A DNA stretch of 64,000 nucleotides. Origin: an uncultured Bacteroidaceae bacterium (GTDB lineage: Bacteria > Bacteroidota > Bacteroidia > Bacteroidales > Bacteroidaceae). The notes beneath the pieces are model-generated. The model ran no database searches and was not told the DNA's origin. It worked only from the letters and a program-made list of their open reading frames with translations. A program made the translations under genes and the position numbers. The DNA lies in the NCBI GenBank assembly GCA_905235575.1, contig CAJOLZ010000015.1:1-64000 (forward strand), in the 5' to 3' direction. Below, piece by piece: positions 57,731 through 64,000 of this stretch (its first letter is position 1; every line of letters starts with the position of its first letter).

Positions 57731-58050
57731 TTCCTTACACTTTTCTCGCCCTTTTTTCTCGCAGAAGACGAAAAAACGTGCTGCAGCGTGTTCCGTCGGA
57801 TGTCGCACTGTGCTGCGACGGCTGTCGCACCACGGTGCGTTTCCGCTCGAAGCGCAATTATGCACATAAAACTTGGGCGCGAAAGTCAATTCGCGAAAAA
57901 TAGGATTGCTGTGAATCAGGCACTTGAAAATTCGTCGCTGCGGAGCACGCACGCTGTCGCAACCTATGCCACCGATTCTCACGCTTGCTCACGTCGTTTT
58001 CCGAGACCCCTTGGGACATGCGTTGAGTGACATTCTTCCGAATTCGTGAC
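57731..58050 (+). repeat. Long (about 310 bp) dispersed non-coding element, copy 3, containing dyad array J (3 units)
   Basis: Array TGCAGCGTGTTCCG-TCGGATGT-CGCACTGTGCTGCG-ACGGCTGT-CGCACCACGGTGCG at 57782-57839, then shared blocks with copies 1 and 2. Confidence 0.75.
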
Positions 58051-58055
58051 ATTAC

Positions 58056-58083
58056 GAGCCGTTCTACGCATCTCGGACGGCTC
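58056..58083 (-). terminator. Terminator-like hairpin downstream of tsaE
   Basis: GAGCCGT..ACGGCTC. Confidence 0.45.
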
Positions 58084-58103
58084 TCTGTTTAGGCGACGTG
58101 TGT

Positions 58104-58511
58104 TCAGAACGAGAGCGAGCGGCTTCCGTCGGGTTCCTCTTGAATGGTGGCGCGTATGGCGTCGTCGGGCAGCAGTTCCTCCACCAATTCGGGCCATTCC
58201 ACCAGACACAGGTTTCCGCTCTGGAAATACTCCTCGCACCCCATGTCGAAGGCTTCGGAGAGACGGCGTATGCGATAGAAATCGAAGTGATATATGGGCT
58301 CTTGCGTGGCGTCGCGATACTCGTTCACGATGGCAAAGGTGGGCGAGGTGACCACGTCTTCCACGCCCAGCGCCTGACATAGGGCACGTATGAACGTAGT
58401 CTTTCCGGCGCCCATGGTGCCGTAGAAAGCCACCACGCGGCGTTCGTCGAGCGCCTGTGCGAATTGGGTGGCGGCCTGGGGGAGCGTGTCGAGGGTGAAG
58501 GATATTTTCAT
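58104..58511 (-). CDS. tsaE: tRNA threonylcarbamoyladenosine biosynthesis ATPase TsaE
   Basis: VVAFYGTMGAGKTTFIRALCQALGVEDVVTSPTFAIVNEYRD...IYHFDFYRI. Confidence 0.95.
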   Translation of the reverse strand: MKISFTLDTLPQAATQFAQALDERRVVAFYGTMGAGKTTFIRALCQALGVEDVVTSPTFAIVNEYRDATQEPIYHFDFYRIRRLSEAFDMGCEEYFQSGNLCLVEWPELVEELLPDDAIRATIQEEPDGSRSLSF

Positions 58512-58623
58512 CGGTTATTGCTTGTCGTTGTCGGTCGGTGGGCTGCAGTTTTTCGGGTCGTGATGTTTCTCTGACCGGTGTGCCATGAGGCCCGGCCTCT
58601 GGGTGTGCGGTTTGTGGCGCAGT

Positions 58624-60174
58624 CTATTCTCGTTTCTTGGCCTGCATCGTTATCAGTGGAATGAGCATCTCCTCCATGCTGATGCCTCCGTGCTGGAAGG
58701 TGTTCTTGTAGTAGCCTACGTAGTAGTTGTAGTTGTTGGGATAGGCGAAGAAGTCCTCGCCGAGTGCAAAGATGTAGGCCGTGCTCAGGTTGGGCGACGG
58801 CAGTCCGGCCTGGTGCGGCTCTTTGATTTCGAACACTTCGCGTGCGTTGTATCCCAGACTCTTGCCCAACTTGTAGCGCAGGTTGGTGTTGGTGTTACGG
58901 TCGCCCACCACTTTGACGGGGTTGTAGCATCTGATGCTTCCGTGGTCGGTGGTGAGCACCACCTTGTAGTCTGTCGTGGCAAGTGCGCGGAAGAGTTCGC
59001 TCACGGGCGAATGGCGGAACCAGCTGAGCGTGATGCTGCGGTAGGCGGCCTCGTTGCTGGCCAGCTCGCGTATCATGCGGCTTTCGGTGCGGGCGTGGCT
59101 GAGCATGTCGATGAAGTTGAGCACCACCACGTTGAGGTCGTACTTCTGGAGCGACGGCAGCTGTGCGAGCAGCTTCTCGGCTGCGGACGAATCGTTGATT
59201 TTATGGTACGAGAACGTGTTGCGCAGACGGTAGCGGTCGAACTGAGTCTTGATGAGCGGTGCCTCGTTCAGGTTCTTGCCCTCCTCCGAATCCTCGTCCA
59301 CCCACAGATCGGGGAACATGCGCTCGATGATGTTGGGCATCAGTCCGCTGAAGATGGCGTTGCGCGCATATTGCGTGGCGGTGGGCAGGATGCTGCAGTA
59401 TAGGTTCTCCTCGATGGCGAAGAGGTCGGCCAGCTCGGCATAGAGCGTCCGCCACTGGTCGTAGCGGAAGTTGTCGATGACGATGAGAAAGACCTTCTCG
59501 CCCTGCTTGAGGTGGGGGAAGATGTTGGTCTTGAAGATGTCGGGGCTCATGGTGGGACGCTCGTCGGGATGTGTCATCCACTGCATGTAGTTCTTCCGGA
59601 CGAACTTCCCGAACTGTGTGTTGGCCTCGGTGCGCTGCATGGCCAGCATCTCCTTCATGTTGCTGTCGGTGTCGGACAGCTGCAACTCCCAGTCGGTGAG
59701 CCTCTTGTAAACCTCGTTCCACTCCTCGATGGTATGTGCGTCGTTGATTTGCATCCCCAGCTTGCCGAAGTCCTGGCTGTATGCCGTCTGTGTCACCTCG
59801 GTGACAATCTCTCGCTGGTGAATGTTTTTCTTGAGCGTCAGCAGAATCTGTGTGGGGTTGACGGGCTTTATCAGGTAATCGGCAATTTTTGCACCGATGG
59901 CCTGCTCCATGATGTTCTCTTCCTCACTCTTGGTGACCATCACCACCGGTGTGGCAGGCGTCTGCTCCTTGATGCGGCTCAGTGTCTCCAGTCCGCTCAG
60001 GCCCGGCATGTTCTCGTCGAGCAGGATGAGGTCGAAGGTCTGTTCCATGCAACGGTCGATGGCATCATATCCGTTGGTTACGGTCTCCACTTCGTAGCCT
60101 TTCTTCTCGAGAAAGAGAATGTGCGCCTTCAGCAGTTCAATCTCATCATCCACCCAAAGCAGTCTGTATGTCAT
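58624..60174 (-). CDS. porX: PorX-type response regulator with PglZ/alkaline-phosphatase-like effector domain (T9SS regulator)
   Basis: RLLWVDDEIELLKAHILFLEKKGYEVETVTNG...LILLDENMPGLSGLETL receiver; VFLIVIDNFRYDQWRTLYAEL and ILPTATQYARNAIFSGLMPNII effector. Confidence 0.92.
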   Translation of the reverse strand: MTYRLLWVDDEIELLKAHILFLEKKGYEVETVTNGYDAIDRCMEQTFDLILLDENMPGLSGLETLSRIKEQTPATPVVMVTKSEEENIMEQAIGAKIADYLIKPVNPTQILLTLKKNIHQREIVTEVTQTAYSQDFGKLGMQINDAHTIEEWNEVYKRLTDWELQLSDTDSNMKEMLAMQRTEANTQFGKFVRKNYMQWMTHPDERPTMSPDIFKTNIFPHLKQGEKVFLIVIDNFRYDQWRTLYAELADLFAIEENLYCSILPTATQYARNAIFSGLMPNIIERMFPDLWVDEDSEEGKNLNEAPLIKTQFDRYRLRNTFSYHKINDSSAAEKLLAQLPSLQKYDLNVVVLNFIDMLSHARTESRMIRELASNEAAYRSITLSWFRHSPVSELFRALATTDYKVVLTTDHGSIRCYNPVKVVGDRNTNTNLRYKLGKSLGYNAREVFEIKEPHQAGLPSPNLSTAYIFALGEDFFAYPNNYNYYVGYYKNTFQHGGISMEEMLIPLITMQAKKRE

Positions 60175-60199
60175 AGGCTCGTCTGTTTACGTTGTTTTT

Positions 60200-63172
60200 T
60201 CAGAAACCGTACGGGAAATCATCTTCTTCCACTTCTTCCTCTATGAACTCCTCCTCCTTCTCTTTCTTTTGGGGCTGCTCGTCGTCCGGGTCGATGATTT
60301 CCAAATCGGTCGGTTCGTCAATCTGGAGGTCTTCGGGCACTTCAATCGGTGCAAACTTCTCGTCGTAGAAGTCCTTGTATTCATCGAAGCTGAAGTCGGT
60401 TCCTATGAGCTTGAGGTTCTCTTCGGAGATGAGCAATGTGCGTATGCCTTCGAGACGTCGGTTCATGTGCTCGTCGGCATATAGTTTCTGGGCGTAGGCG
60501 TGCACCTCGTCGTATGAGAGGAAGCCTCGTATGACCATCATGCTGAGACCGTCGTCGTCGGATATCTCAATTTCGAAGTTGCGCACCATGTAGTTTGAGA
60601 AGTTGTATCTTGCCACCTCGTAGAGGAGTTGGTCCTCGTCGAGGCTGTTGGTGGGATATGCCAGCACGAAGGCATATTCACCGTATCGTTCCTCGGACAA
60701 CTGCGGTGCTGTCTCGGTGGAATCGTTCTGAACACGGCGGTTACGTCGTCCCCAGATGCCCTGCGCATCGTATCGGTCGCTGCTGAGCAGACGTCCTTCG
60801 TCGAGACCTTTCACGATGGCGTTGGCCAGTTCGGTGATGTCTTCCTTGGGATATTTCTGTATCACTTCCTTGAGCGACACGAGGAACGAATCGCGCTCAC
60901 CCGAGTAAAGCTGGCTCATGGCACGGATAAAGAGCAATCGGGCACGGTTCTTACCCTGCGGGAAGTTCTGAGTGGAGTATTGATATACCTCCTCTACGGT
61001 GGGGTATGCAGTGGCGCGATAGAGTTCGTATGCCCACTGATAGAGCGAATCCTCGACATGACGGCCTTCGCGTGCAATCATGTTGTAGTTGGGGTTGGCC
61101 AGCAGGGTGGCATACTTGCTTTCGGGGTAATCCTCGATGAGTTTCTGGCGGAATAGCTCGGCTTCATCGTCTCGTTGCATGCGGCCATAGAGCAGGAACA
61201 GGTGATAGTAGATGTTGTCCAGGTCGTCGCGCTCGGGATAGTCAGCCAGCAGACGGCGCATGGTGCGTTCGGCCTGCGGGAAGTTCTCGAGGCTTTCCTG
61301 TTCCAGGATTCCGGCTTTGTAGAGTCCGTCGGAGAGTGCCTGATGGGACGCTGCCATCATCTCCTCGGTCATCGGAATCTGTTTCAAGTAGTATTCGCGA
61401 TAGTGCGGGTCGTTCTCGAGCGAATCTTTCCTCGCTTTTTCCTCAGCCGAGATAGGTTCGTCGCTGTCTTCGATGGCTTCACCGAGCAGGCTGTCATTGT
61501 TCATCTCGTCGTAGTTGAAGCCATCGGGCACTTCGAAGTTGGGCAGTGAGGTCTTGTTGCTAATGCGCCAGTTATCCTCATTCTTGCGTTGTCCCCATCG
61601 TTTTTGGAACTCCTGCAGACCTTGTGCTACGGCTGTTGGATTGTAGAAATACCAGTTGCCGCTCTGTTGTGTGCCGCCCATTGCCGGCTGGTTTCTGGCA
61701 ATCGTGTTAGCCGGCAGCATGTTGTTGTTCTGTGTATTTGTCGTTCTTTGTCCGGCTGTTGCGTTCTGTGCAGCTCGCTTCGCTTCCTCTTTTTCTCTCT
61801 TCTTCAGGGCTTCGATGACTTTGTCGATGGCTTCGAGACGGTCTGCTTCGTCCATGTGAGCCAGTGTCTGAAGGCTGTCCTGCAGTTTCACAGCACTCAG
61901 ATGAGGCTCCAGTTCGGTCAGTATCTTGCTGCGTCGTTCGCTTTCTTCGAATTCTTCGTGCTCTTTGTCCAGTATGCCGACGCACAGTTTGTAGGTGCGT
62001 GCCGCCTCGATGTAGTTCTCCATGTCCCAGTAGAGCTGGCTCAGACGCAGCAGGAGCACGGCTTTGTCGATGCCGTTGCGCTTGCTCTCCACAACACCTT
62101 TCTCATAGGCACTGATGCAGCTGGTGGTGTCCTGTACGTTCAGATAGATGTTTCCCATGGCGTAGTACACCTTGTCCAGATAGTCTTTGTTCTTGTCGCT
62201 CTTGGCCATTCGTTTCAGACGGGCAATCATCTGTTTGTAGTTGCTTTCCGACATCACTTCGGTCTGCATGATGCGTGCGTTGAAGGCCAGTTCGTAGGGC
62301 GGATTCTTCTTTATCACGCGACCATACGCTTTGTAAGCCTCCTGTTTGTTGCCCGTTCGCTGATAGAGCTGTCCTGTCAGGAAGTGGAGGCGTGCCTTCG
62401 GTAGCTTGCCTTTCGTGTATCTCACCGACTTTCTCAGGTTGGGGATGGCTTCCTCGTACTGCTGTGTAAGGATGTTGTACGCTGCCGTCGTCATGGCGCG
62501 TTCGCGTTCTGCACGCCGCGACAGGCTGTCGCGTTTCATTTTGTTCAGTATGTCTTCGGCATCGTACGCCCAGTCGAGGGCTACGTAGCATCGTGCCAGG
62601 GCGGCTTTGGCTATATTGGCTACTTCGGGCTGCGTGTTGTAGATGCGTATGATGTAGTTGTACGTCGAGGCTGCTTCGATGAATTCGCCGCGACGGAACT
62701 GTGCCTCGCCCATCAGCAGCCATGCTTTGTAGAGGTAGGGATTGAATTCCTTTCGTGCCAGATAAGCCTTCTCTTTCTCGGTGCGTCGCTTGTTGCTCTT
62801 GGTCGTCGGACGCTTCTTGATGCTGTGTACCTTGATGGCTTTCTCGCTTTTTGTGATGGCAGTCTCGAAGTTGCTCTTACCTATGTTGGCCGTAGATTTA
62901 TTGGTGCTGATGAACATCGGCAGCAGGCGCGTATAGTCGTCTTTATGACCGTTGTACTGCGCCTCGCTTCCTTCGTCGAATGCCGTCTTGCCGTTATACA
63001 TTGTGTTGAAGCGTGCCGTCAGCGAGTGATAGAAGCGTGTGCCCGATGTGTTTTTCTGTGTGGAGCACGAGGAAACGACCATGAGCAGCAGAACAAAGAG
63101 CATACGACAGAAGGCCGCTCCCATACGGGAACGGCGACATGCGTCGTTCATTTTGCTCCACTTCTTGGACAT
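60200..63172 (-). CDS. porW: PorW/SprE-type TPR lipoprotein of the type IX secretion system
   Basis: LLMVVSSCSTQKNTSGTRFYHSLTARFNTMYNGKTAFDEGSEAQYNGHKDDYTRLLPMF...; multiple TPR-like repeats. Confidence 0.88.
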   Translation of the reverse strand: MSKKWSKMNDACRRSRMGAAFCRMLFVLLLMVVSSCSTQKNTSGTRFYHSLTARFNTMYNGKTAFDEGSEAQYNGHKDDYTRLLPMFISTNKSTANIGKSNFETAITKSEKAIKVHSIKKRPTTKSNKRRTEKEKAYLARKEFNPYLYKAWLLMGEAQFRRGEFIEAASTYNYIIRIYNTQPEVANIAKAALARCYVALDWAYDAEDILNKMKRDSLSRRAERERAMTTAAYNILTQQYEEAIPNLRKSVRYTKGKLPKARLHFLTGQLYQRTGNKQEAYKAYGRVIKKNPPYELAFNARIMQTEVMSESNYKQMIARLKRMAKSDKNKDYLDKVYYAMGNIYLNVQDTTSCISAYEKGVVESKRNGIDKAVLLLRLSQLYWDMENYIEAARTYKLCVGILDKEHEEFEESERRSKILTELEPHLSAVKLQDSLQTLAHMDEADRLEAIDKVIEALKKREKEEAKRAAQNATAGQRTTNTQNNNMLPANTIARNQPAMGGTQQSGNWYFYNPTAVAQGLQEFQKRWGQRKNEDNWRISNKTSLPNFEVPDGFNYDEMNNDSLLGEAIEDSDEPISAEEKARKDSLENDPHYREYYLKQIPMTEEMMAASHQALSDGLYKAGILEQESLENFPQAERTMRRLLADYPERDDLDNIYYHLFLLYGRMQRDDEAELFRQKLIEDYPESKYATLLANPNYNMIAREGRHVEDSLYQWAYELYRATAYPTVEEVYQYSTQNFPQGKNRARLLFIRAMSQLYSGERDSFLVSLKEVIQKYPKEDITELANAIVKGLDEGRLLSSDRYDAQGIWGRRNRRVQNDSTETAPQLSEERYGEYAFVLAYPTNSLDEDQLLYEVARYNFSNYMVRNFEIEISDDDGLSMMVIRGFLSYDEVHAYAQKLYADEHMNRRLEGIRTLLISEENLKLIGTDFSFDEYKDFYDEKFAPIEVPEDLQIDEPTDLEIIDPDDEQPQKKEKEEEFIEEEVEEDDFPYGF

Positions 63173-63204
63173 TTTCACATTATAATAACGGGTGCGGGCG
63201 CAAA

Positions 63205-63597
63205 TTATTGCCTCCGTTCCCCTACAATCAGCAATACTTCGTCGCGAAGGCCCTCGGGCAGCGCCACCTCTCGCAGTTGCAGACTTCTCACCCAGCCTGC
63301 CACTTCGTCGCTCCGCATGGTGTAGAGCACTTGTCTGAATTCCTCCGTTTCGCTCTCCGTATATTCTTCGGCCGGACGGCTGCGGAAGCGGTCCAGTTCC
63401 TCGTCGTCGTAGTATTCTATCTCTCGGCTCAGGGCAGCCAGCAGACTTTCTTTCTCGCACACCTCATGCTGTCCGCAGCATTCCATGTCGGCCGGGTTCA
63501 GCGGTGGGGCCGGCTGTTCGGTGCTGTGGCGGCGTTGCACCAGGGCGGTAGCGATGCCCAGCACCAGTATTGAGGCGAAAATTATTGCGTAGAGCAT
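63205..63597 (-). CDS. Small membrane-anchored protein of unknown function
   Basis: N-terminal TM then MECCGQHEVCEKESLLAALSREIEYYDDEELDRF; overlaps the aroA-like gene end. Confidence 0.6.
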   Translation of the reverse strand: MLYAIIFASILVLGIATALVQRRHSTEQPAPPLNPADMECCGQHEVCEKESLLAALSREIEYYDDEELDRFRSRPAEEYTESETEEFRQVLYTMRSDEVAGWVRSLQLREVALPEGLRDEVLLIVGERRQ

Positions 63598-64000
63598 ACG
63601 TCGAAGCCGGCGGCCTTCAGGTGAGACCAGTATTGTGGATAGGATTTGCTGACCACCTCGGGATTGTTGATGCGCAGTGGCCCGAACACGAGGGCTGCCG
63701 GTGCAAATGCCATGGCCATGCGGTGGTCCTCATAGGTGTCGATGGCCGGGATTTCCTGCGGAGTGCATCGTTCGCCATTCCAGAAGAGCACACTGTCGTC
63801 TTGTTCGCCCACCACGTAGCCCAGTTTTCGCATCTCGGTCTGAAGCGCTGCCATGCGGTCGGTCTCCTTAATCTTCAGGCTCTGTAATCCGGTGAACCTG
63901 AAGGGGATGCCTGCCAAGGCGCAGCTCACCACAAGTGTCTGTGCCAGGTCGGGCTGGTGTGTGAAATTCAGCTCGATGCGTGCCGCGCGTTGCCCGTTTT
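63582..64000 (-). CDS. aroA: 3-phosphoshikimate 1-carboxyvinyltransferase (EPSP synthase), C-terminal part, continues past window
   Basis: FTGLQSLKIKETDRMAALQTEMRKLGYVV...YEDHRMAMAFAPAAL...PEVVSKSYPQYWSHL. Confidence 0.92.
   Translation of the reverse strand, partial: NGQRAARIELNFTHQPDLAQTLVVSCALAGIPFRFTGLQSLKIKETDRMAALQTEMRKLGYVVGEQDDSVLFWNGERCTPQEIPAIDTYEDHRMAMAFAPAALVFGPLRINNPEVVSKSYPQYWSHLKAAGFDVCSTQ

Noticed and set aside
14201-57839. Dyad arrays as CRISPR arrays
   Set aside because: Repeats are only 14 bp, spacers are 8 bp and recur between loci (ACGGGCGT, CAGGCCTT, TCGGCTGT); no cas genes or leader; arrays have at most 4 units at many dispersed sites.
58624-60174. PglZ-domain protein as part of a BREX/Pgl defence system
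   Set aside because: It has an N-terminal receiver domain and sits next to PorW, matching PorX; no BrxC/PglX/BrxL genes are present.

Overview
This 64 kb window is chromosomal DNA from a Bacteroidales (Prevotella-like) bacterium. The taxonomic call rests on TAnnTTTG/-33 TTTG promoters, GLPGLI proteins, PorX/PorW type IX secretion genes and a TonB-receptor style; it is inferred, not searched. About 45 genes are mostly housekeeping: three tandem FKBPs, Sir2, nucleoside kinase, Fur, ddh, aroQ, xerD, Lrp, M28 cyclase, SufE, Dus, U32, Hsp20, rsmI, hflX, fumarase, metG, argS, DUF349, CorA, tsaE, porX, porW and partial aroA. There is also a BlaI/M56-GLPGLIx3-TonB receptor locus, a large GH2 enzyme and a lipid A/LPS-type cluster. 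The most striking unexplained signal is non-coding. Ten intergenic regions carry arrays of 3-4 copies of a 14-bp dyad (core CGCA-N6-TGCG, typically CGCACCGTGGTGCG or CGCACCACGGTGCG) separated by exactly 8-bp spacers, giving a strict 22-bp period (37 units, 27 spacers by eye). Seven loci are about 80-bp elements with AAAACGC/GCGTTTT ends. Three loci sit inside a longer, diverged element of about 310 bp. Several arrays lie next to a second dispersed family: a roughly 35-95 bp promoter cassette in which even the 19-nt spacer between the -33 and -7 boxes is conserved across five unrelated genes and which is tandemly duplicated (88-bp period) upstream of argS. Other notable items are a GH5 cellulase remnant with an internal deletion, a duplicated tRNA-Lys 3' end, a C26-M19 peptidase fusion and adjacent porW-porX-tsaE. 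No CRISPR, transposase or prophage was recognised. All family assignments are from reading the sequence; no searches were run.
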